Source of the DNA: an uncultured Prevotellaceae bacterium
Lineage (GTDB): Bacteria > Bacteroidota > Bacteroidia > Bacteroidales > Bacteroidaceae
Reading direction: 5' to 3'
Assembly (NCBI GenBank): GCA_900320845.1
Contig: ONTS01000004.1
Span: forward strand, 1 to 64,000
DNA length: 64,000 nt
Made by a program: the position numbers and the translations under genes. Below, one piece after another: positions 44,334 to 53,497 of this stretch; the stretch's first letter is position 1; every line of letters begins with the position of its first letter. A model generated the notes under the pieces. It was not told the DNA's origin. It made no database searches and saw nothing but the letters and a program-made list of their open reading frames with translations.

Positions 44334-46184
44334 ATGGCTGAACAACTCGAAGTGAAAGGACTCGAACAAGTCGTAATACGGTTCTCCGGTGACAGCGGCG
44401 ACGGCATGCAGCTCGCAGGAAACATTTTCTCTACCATATCGGCAACAGTAGGCAACAGCATATCGACATTTCCCGACTACCCTGCGGACATACGAGCTCC
44501 GCAAGGATCGCTGACAGGAGTAAGCGGATTCCAGGTACATGTAGGCGAAAGCAAGGTCTACACACCAGGCGACCTCTGCGACGTGCTAGTGGCAATGAAC
44601 GCAGCTGCGCTCAAAACACAGTACCAATACGCCAAACCGCAGGCAACAATCATTATCGATACTGACGCCTTTGGACCCGCTGACCTAAAAAAGGCAGAGT
44701 TCAAAACACCCGACTATCTCGCTGAAATGGGCATCGACACCGATCGCGTCGTAGCATGTCCGCTCACGACTATGGTCAAGGACTCTCTCGCAGACTCGGG
44801 CATGGACAACAAAGCCATACTCAAGTGCAGAAACATGTTCGCACTCGGACTCGTATGCTGGCTCTTCCACCGCGATATCACACTTGTAGAAGCGTTTCTC
44901 AGAGAGAAGTTCGCCAAAAAGCCAGAGATAGCCGAAAACAATATAAAAGTGGTACGCGCTGGTTATCACTTCGGACACAACACACACTCAAGCGTACCAG
45001 CAACCTATCGCATCGACTCCAAACATAAGGAGACAGGAAGATATATGGATATCACAGGCAACAAAGCTACTGCTTACGGACTCGTCGCAGCAGCTGAGAA
45101 AGCTGGACTGAAACTCTTCCTCGGCTCATACCCCATCACACCGGCTACGGATATTCTACACGAGCTCTCTAAACATAAGTCTATGGGAGTCGTAACGGTA
45201 CAGTGCGAAGACGAAATAAGCGGATGCTGCACGGCCATAGGCGCGGCCTTCTCTGGAGCACTGGCAGCTACAAGCACATCAGGACCAGGTATATGCCTCA
45301 AAAGCGAAGCGATAAACCTGGCCGTAATTGACGAACTGCCCCTCGTTATCATAGACGTACAACGTGGTGGACCTTCGACAGGACTTCCTACAAAAAGCGA
45401 ACAGACTGACCTCTTGCAGGTGCTCTACGGACGCAACGGCGAAAGCCCCATGCCCGTCATAGCAGCTACAAGTCCTACCAACTGCTTCGACGCTGTCTAT
45501 GCTGCTGCAAAGATAGCAGTCGAACACCTCACACCCGTTGTGCTACTCACCGACGCATTTATTGCCAACGGATCAGGAGCATGGAAGCTGCCGAAGATGA
45601 ACGAACTGCCCGACATACATCCCCACTACGCTACAAAGGAGATGAAGGACAACTACACTCCCTACTTCCGAGACGACAAATCACTGGCACGCTACTGGGC
45701 TGTACCAGGAATGGAAGGCTATACACACATCCTCGGTGGACTTGAGAAGGACGAAAAGACGGGCGCCATAAGCACCGACCCTGACAACCACCACCACATG
45801 TGTCTGCAAAGAGCCGAAAAAGTAGCACGCATCGAAGTGCCCGAACTCGAAGTCACAGGCGATAAAGAAGATGCCCAACTGCTCATCGTAGGATGGGGAA
45901 GCACATACGGACATCTCTACACTGCCATGGAAGAAATGCGAGCAAAGGGAAAGAAAGTGGCACATGCTCACTTCCAATTCCTCAACCCGCTGCCGAAAAA
46001 CACTGCTGAAGTGCTCAAGAGGTATAAAAAAGTTGTCGTGGCAGAGCAGAATCTCGGACAGTTTGCCATGTATCTCAAAGGCAAAGTTGACGGATTCATG
46101 CCATACCAGTACAACGAGGTAAAAGGTCAACCTTTCCAGGTCGCTCACCTGGTTGAAGCTTTCGAGGAAATCATCAATAAATGA
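44334..46184 (+). CDS. korA: 2-oxoacid:ferredoxin oxidoreductase, alpha subunit (2-oxoglutarate type)
   Basis: With KorB this enzyme oxidatively decarboxylates 2-oxoglutarate, or runs in reverse, using ferredoxin. The 616 residues begin with a gamma-type domain (VIRFSGDSGDGMQLAGNIF) fused to the alpha pyrimidine-binding part (LGSYPITPATDILHELSKH) and end in the domain holding GSTYGHLYTAMEEMRAKG. The fused gamma-alpha form is the usual Bacteroidota arrangement. It overlaps korB by ATGA. The KorA name follows family convention; a related oxoacid as substrate is possible. Confidence 0.95.
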   Translation: MAEQLEVKGLEQVVIRFSGDSGDGMQLAGNIFSTISATVGNSISTFPDYPADIRAPQGSLTGVSGFQVHVGESKVYTPGDLCDVLVAMNAAALKTQYQYAKPQATIIIDTDAFGPADLKKAEFKTPDYLAEMGIDTDRVVACPLTTMVKDSLADSGMDNKAILKCRNMFALGLVCWLFHRDITLVEAFLREKFAKKPEIAENNIKVVRAGYHFGHNTHSSVPATYRIDSKHKETGRYMDITGNKATAYGLVAAAEKAGLKLFLGSYPITPATDILHELSKHKSMGVVTVQCEDEISGCCTAIGAAFSGALAATSTSGPGICLKSEAINLAVIDELPLVIIDVQRGGPSTGLPTKSEQTDLLQVLYGRNGESPMPVIAATSPTNCFDAVYAAAKIAVEHLTPVVLLTDAFIANGSGAWKLPKMNELPDIHPHYATKEMKDNYTPYFRDDKSLARYWAVPGMEGYTHILGGLEKDEKTGAISTDPDNHHHMCLQRAEKVARIEVPELEVTGDKEDAQLLIVGWGSTYGHLYTAMEEMRAKGKKVAHAHFQFLNPLPKNTAEVLKRYKKVVVAEQNLGQFAMYLKGKVDGFMPYQYNEVKGQPFQVAHLVEAFEEIINK

Positions 46185-47206
46185 AAAATCTGCTAACCAT
46201 GAATACATACACAGCACAAGATTATAAGAAAGGACAACCTCGTTGGTGTCCGGGTTGCGGCGACCACTTCTTCCTCGCCTCTCTACACAAAGCTATGGCT
46301 GAACTCGGCATACCGCCTCACCAGATCGCTGTAATCTCTGGCATAGGATGCTCGAGCCGACTGCCCTACTATGTCAACACATACGCCATGCAGACCATAC
46401 ACGGACGTGCAGCTGCTATAGCATCAGGAGCAAAAATCGCTAACCCCGACCTTTGCGTATGGCAGGTGTCCGGAGACGGAGATGCCCTCGCCATCGGTGG
46501 TAACCACTTCATACACGCCATGAGAAGAAATATCGACATCAACGTCATTCTCCTCAACAACCGTATCTACGGACTCACCAAAGGACAGTATTCGCCTACT
46601 TCCCCACGTGGCTTCGTGTCGAAGTCTTCACCCTATGGCACTGTAGAAGACCCATTCCGTCCTGCAGAGCTGTGCTTCGGTGCACGTGGACGATTCTTTG
46701 CACGCACAGTCGCTACTGATGCGCCCGAGACAATAGCAGTACTCAAAGCTGCTTACCAACACAAAGGAGCGGCCGTGTGCGAAATCATGCAGAACTGTGT
46801 CATCTTCAACGACCACACACACGACGCCATATATAATAAGGAAGGAAGAAAGAAGAACGCCATCTACGTAAGACATGGAGAAAAACTCGTCTTCGGTGAA
46901 AACAACGAATACGGAATCGTACAAGACGGATTCAACCTCAAAGTCGTGGAGATAGGCAAAAACGGATACACCATCGATGATGTGCTTGTACACGATGCAC
47001 ATTGCGAAGACAACACACTGCAGCTCAAGCTTGCTATGATGCAGGTGGAAGAAGGATTCCCAGTGGCCCTCGGAGTCATCAGAGACGTGAAAGCACCTAC
47101 CTACGACACCGCTATCTACGCACAAATTGAAGAAGTGAAACAAAAGAAAAAGTACCATAACTTCGAAGAACTGCTCGAGACAAACGATACATGGGAAGTG
47201 AAGTAA
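46181..47206 (+). CDS. korB: 2-oxoacid:ferredoxin oxidoreductase, beta subunit
   Basis: A 341-residue subunit that binds thiamine diphosphate and an Fe-S cluster. The first cluster cysteines are in WCPGCGDHFF, another in GIGCSSRLPYY; the TPP motif is SGDGDALAIGGNHF to ILLNNRIYGLTKGQ. The ATG at 46181 overlaps the korA stop; a second in-frame ATG at 46199 (MNTYTAQDYKKGQPRW) fits the family start better and may be the true one. A strong terminator follows at 47241-47276. Confidence 0.95.
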   Translation: MKNLLTMNTYTAQDYKKGQPRWCPGCGDHFFLASLHKAMAELGIPPHQIAVISGIGCSSRLPYYVNTYAMQTIHGRAAAIASGAKIANPDLCVWQVSGDGDALAIGGNHFIHAMRRNIDINVILLNNRIYGLTKGQYSPTSPRGFVSKSSPYGTVEDPFRPAELCFGARGRFFARTVATDAPETIAVLKAAYQHKGAAVCEIMQNCVIFNDHTHDAIYNKEGRKKNAIYVRHGEKLVFGENNEYGIVQDGFNLKVVEIGKNGYTIDDVLVHDAHCEDNTLQLKLAMMQVEEGFPVALGVIRDVKAPTYDTAIYAQIEEVKQKKKYHNFEELLETNDTWEVK

Positions 47207-47240
47207 CAACACCACTCCCAACATGAGTAAATGAAAATAA

Positions 47241-47276
47241 AAAGAACCGGAATAACCTTGTTCCGGTTCTTTTTTG
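47241..47276 (+). terminator. korAB terminator
   Basis: AAAGAACCGGAA (47241-47252) pairs perfectly with TTCCGGTTCTTT (47261-47272) with an 8-nt loop and T run. The rnr -7 element begins at 47277, directly at its end. Confidence 0.9.
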
Positions 47277-47284
47277 TACCTTTG
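47277..47284 (+). promoter_or_regulatory. -7 element for rnr
   Basis: TACCTTTG immediately after the korAB terminator and 24 nt before the ATG at 47309. Any -33 element must lie inside the terminator stem. Confidence 0.55.
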
Positions 47285-47308
47285 CTACAAGTATCATACA
47301 CAGCAACT

Positions 47309-49537
47309 ATGGCTAAAGCAAAAAAAGGCAAAAAAAGAATGACCGTACAAAGGATGGAGGAAGCCATCGAACAGCTCTTCATCCAAAACCCCGGAATGGT
47401 GTTTACCCTCAGGGATGTGGCACGACAGATACACATCAACACACACCCCGCTAAACTACAGGCCCACGCCATCATGGACGATATGGCATGGGACGACTTC
47501 TTGCAGAAGAAGAGCAACAACTCCTACACGCTCAACCAGAAAGGACAGGTTCAGGAGGGGATATTCCGCAGAAAAGCCAACGGAAAAAACTCCTTCCTGC
47601 CAGACGGACAGCAGCAGCCCATCTTCGTCAGTGAACGAAACTCATGCTTCGCTCTCGATGGAGACAGAGTAAGGGCATCACTCATGGCAAGACGCAAAAA
47701 CCATATCAAAGAAGCAGTGGTAATAAAGATTCTGCAAAGAGCTAAAGACGCCTTTGTAGGAACACTGCACGTCGAACAGGACTTTGCCTTCCTCTCCACA
47801 CAAAGCGACACCTACGCACACGATATCATCATACCTCCAAGAAAACTCAAAGGAGGAAAAACCGGCGACAAAGCCCTGGTAAAAGTCACGCAATGGCCCT
47901 CCGAGACCATTAAAAATATGGTGGGAGAAGTGGTCGACATCTTAGGAAAAACAGGTGAGAACACTGCCGAAATGCACGCCATACTTGCCAAGTATAACCT
48001 TCCCTACCGTTTCCCTAAAGAGGTGGAACAAGCCGCTGAGAACATTCCTAACCAGATAACACAGCAAGACATAGCCGAAAGGGAAGACTTTAGAGACGCT
48101 GTCACATTCACCATCGACCCCAAAGATGCCAAAGACTTCGATGATGCGCTCTCCGTAACACCCCTGCCAGACAAAGAGCAGAACAACAAAAACACCACGC
48201 TATATCAGGTTGGAGTACATATTGCAGACGTGTCACACTATGTCAAGCCCAACAGTATCATCGACAAAGAAGCACAAAGACGAGCAACAAGCATATACCT
48301 CGTCGACCGCACCATACCAATGCTCCCCGAAAAACTGTCCAACAACCTCTGCTCACTACGTCCTGACGAGGAAAAACTCTGCTATAGCGTCATATTCGTC
48401 ATGGACAAAGAAGCGAACATTTACGATTGGCACCTGGCTCATACCATCATACGCAGCAACCGACGCTTCACCTACGAAGAGGTGCAGGACATTCTCGAGC
48501 AGAACGGTGTCGTCAACGGAACAGGAAAGCCTGCCACAGCTATAAAACCGCAAGGAGAATACGCCACCGAGCTCATAATCCTCGACACCATGGCAAAGGC
48601 CCTGCGCCGTCTGCGTTTCAGAAACGGAGCAGTGAAGTTCGAAAGAGAAGAACTCCACTTCGACATCGACGACAAAGGCAAACCCATCAGCTGCTACTTC
48701 AAGCAGTCGAAAGACGCCAACAAGCTTATCGAAGAGTTCATGCTGCTCGCCAACCGCACTGTAGCCGAAAGCATAGGCAAACCCAAAGATTGCGACAAAG
48801 GGCAGAGACGCATCAAAGCCAAGACGCTACCCTACCGCATACACGACAAGCCAGACCCCGAAAAGCTCGAGACACTACGTCAGTTCATACGACGCTTCGG
48901 ATACAAGATAAAGACAGGAGGCTCAAAACAAGCCATCTCGAAGAGCCTGAACAACCTCATGGACGAGTGCCACGACCGTCCAGAGCAGCGACTCATCGAA
49001 ACGGTTGCCCTGCGATCAATGATGAAAGCCAAATACAGCGTCTACAACATCGGACACTACGGACTCGCCTTCGACTACTACACACACTTCACATCGCCCA
49101 TACGTCGCTATCCTGACACCATGGTTCACCGCTTGCTCACGCAGTATCAGAACGGAGAACCCTCAGCCAATGCCGAACAGTACGAAGAACTCTGCGAACA
49201 TGCAAGCGACATGGAACAGATTGCTGCCAATGCAGAAAGAGAAAGCATAAAATATAAGATGGTGGAGTTTATGGCTGACAAGATAGGCAACATCTACGAG
49301 GCACACATCAGCGGCATACAGCCCTACGGCATATATTGCGAAATTGACGAAAACCACTGTGAAGGCATGGTGTCGATGGGAGAACTGAAAGACGACTACT
49401 ATGAGTTTGACGAGAAAAACTACTGCCTCGTCGGTCGTCGACACCACCACCGCTATCAGCTTGGAGACACCATCAGAATACAAGTCGCCGCAGCAAACAT
49501 CGAAAAACGGCAACTCGACTTTGTACTCGCAGACTAA
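47309..49537 (+). CDS. rnr: Ribonuclease R
   Basis: A 742-residue processive 3'-5' exoribonuclease for structured RNA and mRNA turnover. Domains in order: a basic N-terminus (MAKAKKGKKRM) with a winged-helix domain (to about residue 75), cold-shock domains, the catalytic RNB domain with FTIDPKDAKDFDDALSV and HYGLAFDYYTHFTSPIRRYPD, and an S1 domain near the end (AHISGIQPYGIYCEIDENH). The start at 47309 is fixed by the upstream -7 element; 47231 would precede the promoter. Coding strand A/C-rich. Confidence 0.95.
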   Translation: MAKAKKGKKRMTVQRMEEAIEQLFIQNPGMVFTLRDVARQIHINTHPAKLQAHAIMDDMAWDDFLQKKSNNSYTLNQKGQVQEGIFRRKANGKNSFLPDGQQQPIFVSERNSCFALDGDRVRASLMARRKNHIKEAVVIKILQRAKDAFVGTLHVEQDFAFLSTQSDTYAHDIIIPPRKLKGGKTGDKALVKVTQWPSETIKNMVGEVVDILGKTGENTAEMHAILAKYNLPYRFPKEVEQAAENIPNQITQQDIAEREDFRDAVTFTIDPKDAKDFDDALSVTPLPDKEQNNKNTTLYQVGVHIADVSHYVKPNSIIDKEAQRRATSIYLVDRTIPMLPEKLSNNLCSLRPDEEKLCYSVIFVMDKEANIYDWHLAHTIIRSNRRFTYEEVQDILEQNGVVNGTGKPATAIKPQGEYATELIILDTMAKALRRLRFRNGAVKFEREELHFDIDDKGKPISCYFKQSKDANKLIEEFMLLANRTVAESIGKPKDCDKGQRRIKAKTLPYRIHDKPDPEKLETLRQFIRRFGYKIKTGGSKQAISKSLNNLMDECHDRPEQRLIETVALRSMMKAKYSVYNIGHYGLAFDYYTHFTSPIRRYPDTMVHRLLTQYQNGEPSANAEQYEELCEHASDMEQIAANAERESIKYKMVEFMADKIGNIYEAHISGIQPYGIYCEIDENHCEGMVSMGELKDDYYEFDEKNYCLVGRRHHHRYQLGDTIRIQVAAANIEKRQLDFVLAD

Positions 49538-49602
49538 AAAAATCATAACTCAAAACAAAAAACTAAAAACTGCTTTGTAAGCAAAGCATCGTTCCCGTTA
49601 GT

Positions 49603-50190
49603 ATGCCTCTCCTCCAAATAGACAACGTGCTTGTCACGACCGAAATACTTACCGCCTACTTCTGTTGCAATCTAGAAGTGTGCAAAGGCATCTGTTGTGT
49701 TGAAGGCGATGCCGGAGCACCTGTCACACAAGCCGAAGCGGACAACATCAAGAATGCCCTGCCAGAAATGCACGACAAGCTCACTCCTGCCGCACAACAG
49801 GTAATACAAAAACAAGGCGTGGCATATATCGATCAAGAAGGAGACCTCGTCACATCCATAGTCAACGGCAAAGACTGCGTGTTCACATGCCATGAAGGCG
49901 GATGCTGCCTATGCACCATAGAGAAATACGCACAACAACTCAAGAAACCCATCAGCTGCGCACTCTATCCTATAAGAGAAGTGCAACTCAACAACGGAAC
50001 CGTAGGACTGCAGTACCATCAATGGAATATATGCAGAGAAGCGGTAGAATGCGGTAAGAAGAACAACATCCGCCTCTACCAGTTCCTGCGCAACCCACTC
50101 ATAAGACGTTTCTCCGAGTCGTGGTACCAACAATTGTCCACCGCCGCAGAAGAGTACAACAAACAGGAAGAACAAAGAACTAAAAACTGA
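49603..50190 (+). CDS. DUF3109 cysteine-rich protein
   Basis: The 195-residue product has many cysteines in the DUF3109 arrangement: YFCCNLEVCKGICCVEGD near the N-terminus, DCVFTCHEGGCCLCTIE in the middle, then SCALYPI and ICREAVEC. These probably bind iron-sulphur or zinc, as in the related YkgJ-like proteins. There is no signal peptide. Function unknown. It lies between rnr and the two Ntn-hydrolase genes and ends 8 nt before the first of these. Confidence 0.88.
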   Translation: MPLLQIDNVLVTTEILTAYFCCNLEVCKGICCVEGDAGAPVTQAEADNIKNALPEMHDKLTPAAQQVIQKQGVAYIDQEGDLVTSIVNGKDCVFTCHEGGCCLCTIEKYAQQLKKPISCALYPIREVQLNNGTVGLQYHQWNICREAVECGKKNNIRLYQFLRNPLIRRFSESWYQQLSTAAEEYNKQEEQRTKN

Positions 50191-50197
50191 AAAATAC

Positions 50198-51415
50198 ATG
50201 AAAAAAATTATTACATTCTTCACCTTGCTGCTCACACTTCAGCTAGCCTACCCCTGCACAACAGCCATTGTTAGCGGAAAGTACACCGTCGACGGACGTC
50301 CCCTCATGCTGAAAAACCGTGACCGTTCCGACAGCGACAATGTGCTCGTGACAAGCAAAGAAGGCAAATATACCTACACCGCCGTCGTGCCATTGAGCGA
50401 CAAAGCCAACCGCGCAGTCATGTACGGACAGAACGAGGCTGGACTCGTCGTGATGAACTCCACATCCTATAATCTGGAACAGAAGACCGACAACCCGCTC
50501 AAGAAAGGCAACATCATGCGCTGGGCACTAGAACGTTGCGCAACCGTCGACGACTTCGAAGCCATGATTGCCGAACTCAAGTATTTCGACTACGGAAGCA
50601 ACTACGGAGTGATGGACGCACAAGGCCATGCAGCATACTTTGAGTGCGGACACTTGGGCTATAAAAAGTACGATGTCGACGATCCTGCTGTAGCACCGCA
50701 CGGATATCTCGTCAGAAGCAATTTCGGTCACTCAGGCGACATCAAAGAAGGAAAAGGATTTGCCCGATACAACAAAGCCGTAGAGATACTGGAGCAGGCA
50801 TACCAGCAGAAGAACATCAGCTGGCGCACGCTTATAAACATGACACGCTGCCTGCAACATGGAATGACAGGAGTAGACCTCTACGACCAAATGCCCGACA
50901 ACGAAGCGTCAGAACTCATCGTCAACTTCATCGACTACATACCACGCTACAGCACCATGTCTGCCTACGTCGCACAAGGCGTCAAGCCTGGCGAAGACCC
51001 CTCGCTCACCATCGGTTGGACATGTATCGCACTGCCACTCACCACCACCGTCATACCCATCTGGCACACAGCCTCCAACATTTTGCCCCAATGCATGCAG
51101 CGTAATGCCGAAGGACAGAGCACACTGGTCAACTGGTCCAACATCCTGAAAAGCTACATCTGGCCCTGGCCATACGCTGATGGACAAAACTACATACAAC
51201 TTTCACACCTCATCAACAAGCAGAACACCGGACTGTTGCAGCAGACGCTCGAAATAGAGAAAGACATCGTAAAGCGCGCTGAAGAGCTGATGAAAAAGTT
51301 CCGCAGCAAGAACAAAATCGACGAGCAGAAACTACAGCAATACTACCAGTGGACCGACAGCTATATAGCAAAGCACTATCCGCGACTCATTGAGAGCCAC
51401 AACCTGCAGCCGTAG
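50198..51415 (+). CDS. Exported Ntn-hydrolase of the penicillin-acylase/C45 type, first of a tandem pair
   Basis: A 405-residue linear-amide hydrolase. A signal peptide (MKKIITFFTLLLTLQLA) leads to YPCTTAIVSGKYTVDGRPLMLKNRD, where Cys20 would be the N-terminal nucleophile after processing. The Pro before Cys means signal peptidase probably cuts two residues earlier and the enzyme trims itself. Later NEAGLVVMNSTSYN and YFECGHLGY are typical. The family includes acyltransferases, penicillin V and bile-salt hydrolases; the substrate is not evident. A paralogue follows 54 nt downstream. A DUF3109 gene lies 7 nt upstream. Confidence 0.82.
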   Translation: MKKIITFFTLLLTLQLAYPCTTAIVSGKYTVDGRPLMLKNRDRSDSDNVLVTSKEGKYTYTAVVPLSDKANRAVMYGQNEAGLVVMNSTSYNLEQKTDNPLKKGNIMRWALERCATVDDFEAMIAELKYFDYGSNYGVMDAQGHAAYFECGHLGYKKYDVDDPAVAPHGYLVRSNFGHSGDIKEGKGFARYNKAVEILEQAYQQKNISWRTLINMTRCLQHGMTGVDLYDQMPDNEASELIVNFIDYIPRYSTMSAYVAQGVKPGEDPSLTIGWTCIALPLTTTVIPIWHTASNILPQCMQRNAEGQSTLVNWSNILKSYIWPWPYADGQNYIQLSHLINKQNTGLLQQTLEIEKDIVKRAEELMKKFRSKNKIDEQKLQQYYQWTDSYIAKHYPRLIESHNLQP

Positions 51416-51469
51416 CCCGTCAACACACCTACTAAAAGCTATCATACAACCATCACCACAACAAACATT

Positions 51470-52666
51470 ATGAAAAAGATTTCCATTCTGTTCATCCTCG
51501 CTTTTGCCGTACTACAGACTGCGTCTCCCTGCACCTCCGTCATCGTGTCAGGCAAGATAACAAAAGACGGCCGTCCGCTGTTGTTCAAAAACAGAGACAC
51601 ACCACGCACCGACAATGCCGCACATCTCTTTCAGGGCGAACGCTATAAATATATAGGTATTACCGCCGCCATCGACAGAACACCTGTTGACGTATGGGGC
51701 GGACACAACGAAACAGGCTTTGCCATCATCAACACAGCGGCATTCAACCTCAACGGCTGCGACGGAGAAGACTCCAACAAAGACGGTGAACTTATGAAGA
51801 GAGCACTCGAGATTTGCCGCACCATTGACGACTTCCAGCATCTGCTCGACACCTTACCCAAACCCATGGACCTCAACTCCAACTTTGGTGTCATCGATGC
51901 GTTGGGCAACTGTGCATACTTCGAGACCAACAATGAAGGCTACATCAAGTTCGACGTCAACGACCCTTCCGTAGCTCCCGACGGCTATCTCATACGCACC
52001 AACTACGGCACCACAGGCTGTCGGAGCATAGACCGAGGAGTAGAGCGTTTCATGGCTGCCGAAGACTTTATGCTTGCCGCTCAGCAGGGCGACAATATCA
52101 ATTGTCGTCATCTGCTCACACAGCTGCCACGCAACCTGAAGCACGGACTCACCAAGCAAAACCTGTTCGACATAATGCCGCAGAGCTATGACGAGCGTTG
52201 CATGGTACCTTTCCGCGACTTTGTCACACGTTGGACCTCTTCAGCCATCATACTGGTGCAAGGCGTCGCATCAGGCGAGTCGGCACAACACACCATCAGC
52301 TGGACCAACATAGGATGGCCCCCAGCCTCCGTGGCCATACCCCTGCTCATCACCCCTTCCAGCGCATGGCCGCAGATTGTTGGTGGCAGCGACGGAGCAT
52401 CATGGCTCTGCAGACAGTCGTTGGAAGAGAAGCAGAAGGTGTTCAATGCTGGACGCGGATATGTAGAAGACTACATCGACCTGTCCAAACTCATCAACAA
52501 GCAGAAGACAGGCATCATGCAGCGCGTCATGAAAATAGAGCAGCAGGTGCTTGACGAGGGAGAGAATGTGCTGAAAAAAGTGCGTAAAGGCACCGATATC
52601 GACAAGGCATTAGACAGCTACTACCAGTGGGTAGACAACTATGTGAAAAAACAATTTCAACAATAA
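51470..52666 (+). CDS. Exported Ntn-hydrolase of the penicillin-acylase/C45 type, second copy
   Basis: The 398-residue paralogue of the preceding gene: signal peptide (MKKISILFILAFAVLQTA), then SPCTSVIVSGKITKDGRPLLFKNRD with Cys21 as the presumed nucleophile, and NETGFAIINTAAFNLNG. The two proteins have the same layout over their whole length, including a C-terminal KLINKQ(K/N)TG segment and a final YYQWVD(N/S)Y, so they arose by tandem duplication, but are well diverged, which suggests different substrates. Confidence 0.82.
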   Translation: MKKISILFILAFAVLQTASPCTSVIVSGKITKDGRPLLFKNRDTPRTDNAAHLFQGERYKYIGITAAIDRTPVDVWGGHNETGFAIINTAAFNLNGCDGEDSNKDGELMKRALEICRTIDDFQHLLDTLPKPMDLNSNFGVIDALGNCAYFETNNEGYIKFDVNDPSVAPDGYLIRTNYGTTGCRSIDRGVERFMAAEDFMLAAQQGDNINCRHLLTQLPRNLKHGLTKQNLFDIMPQSYDERCMVPFRDFVTRWTSSAIILVQGVASGESAQHTISWTNIGWPPASVAIPLLITPSSAWPQIVGGSDGASWLCRQSLEEKQKVFNAGRGYVEDYIDLSKLINKQKTGIMQRVMKIEQQVLDEGENVLKKVRKGTDIDKALDSYYQWVDNYVKKQFQQ

Positions 52667-52734
52667 TGTCAGACATAACTCCCAAAACTAAAAACTAATT
52701 TCTTTCATTTTATAAAAAGAATTAAAAAAAACTT

Positions 52735-52742
52735 TATCTTTG
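52735..52742 (+). promoter_or_regulatory. -7 element for the YiiX-like gene
   Basis: TATCTTTG, 27 nt before the ATG at 52770, in a very AT-rich gap. A TTG at 52740 lies inside the element and is rejected as a start. Confidence 0.5.
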
Positions 52743-52769
52743 CAGGGCAAAGCATCAGAACACGCATAT

Positions 52770-53444
52770 ATGCACCATCGTCAGCATTTTCTCCTATTGT
52801 TGTTATTGACTCTGCTCCTGCTATCATGCAACACAGACAATAAGAGCCAAAAACGCAAAGTGGTGGTCATCAATCACAATGCGACACTCCTGCCAAAGGG
52901 CGTTAAGATGCAAGAGGGAGATGTAGTGTTTAGGCTCGGTGGAGGAATCATGTCGTCGGCAGTCCTCGAAGCCGACCCCAAAGGAGGCTACTCCCACTGC
53001 GGCATCGTGGTCGACTCAGCAGGAACACTCATGGTCGTACACGCTGTGCCAGGCGAACCCGAGTACGAAGGCGACCCCGACCGTGTGAAGATGGAGACAC
53101 CTGAGAAGTTCTTCGCCAAGGAGAATGCCTTCAAGGGAGAGATAAAGCGGCCCATAGATGCTACTGTAGGACACAAGGCAGCCCGTGCAGCATTGCGAAC
53201 ATACCACAGAAACACACTCTTCGACCACGACTACAACAACGAAGACACCACAAGAATGTACTGTACGGAGCTCGTCATACACGCATTCAAGATGGCAGGA
53301 CACCCCATAGTGGGAGCACCACAACACCACTTCAACATACCGGCACTCGAAATAACATGCTGGATGCCATCAGACATCTACGACAGCAAGTTCTTCAAAC
53401 CAGTAGCAAGATTCCCAAAGTATAAGAAAGTGAAACATTCATAA
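52770..53444 (+). CDS. YiiX/YebB-like permuted papain-type lipoprotein
   Basis: A 224-residue lipoprotein: MHHRQHFLLLLLLTLLLLSC with lipobox cysteine near residue 20. The mature domain matches the YiiX/YebB group (NlpC/P60-related, permuted): EGDVVFRLGGG, the catalytic-His segment GGYSHCGIVVD and the catalytic-Cys segment TRMYCTELVIHAFK. These enzymes are thought to cleave amide or lipid-ester bonds at the envelope; the substrate is unknown. The ATG at 52770 is chosen because of the promoter and the lipoprotein signal. Confidence 0.85.
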   Translation: MHHRQHFLLLLLLTLLLLSCNTDNKSQKRKVVVINHNATLLPKGVKMQEGDVVFRLGGGIMSSAVLEADPKGGYSHCGIVVDSAGTLMVVHAVPGEPEYEGDPDRVKMETPEKFFAKENAFKGEIKRPIDATVGHKAARAALRTYHRNTLFDHDYNNEDTTRMYCTELVIHAFKMAGHPIVGAPQHHFNIPALEITCWMPSDIYDSKFFKPVARFPKYKKVKHS

Positions 53445-53497
53445 TCTAAAACTTTAATAAAATACTTATATCAATCCTTTTAAAAAACAACATTGCA

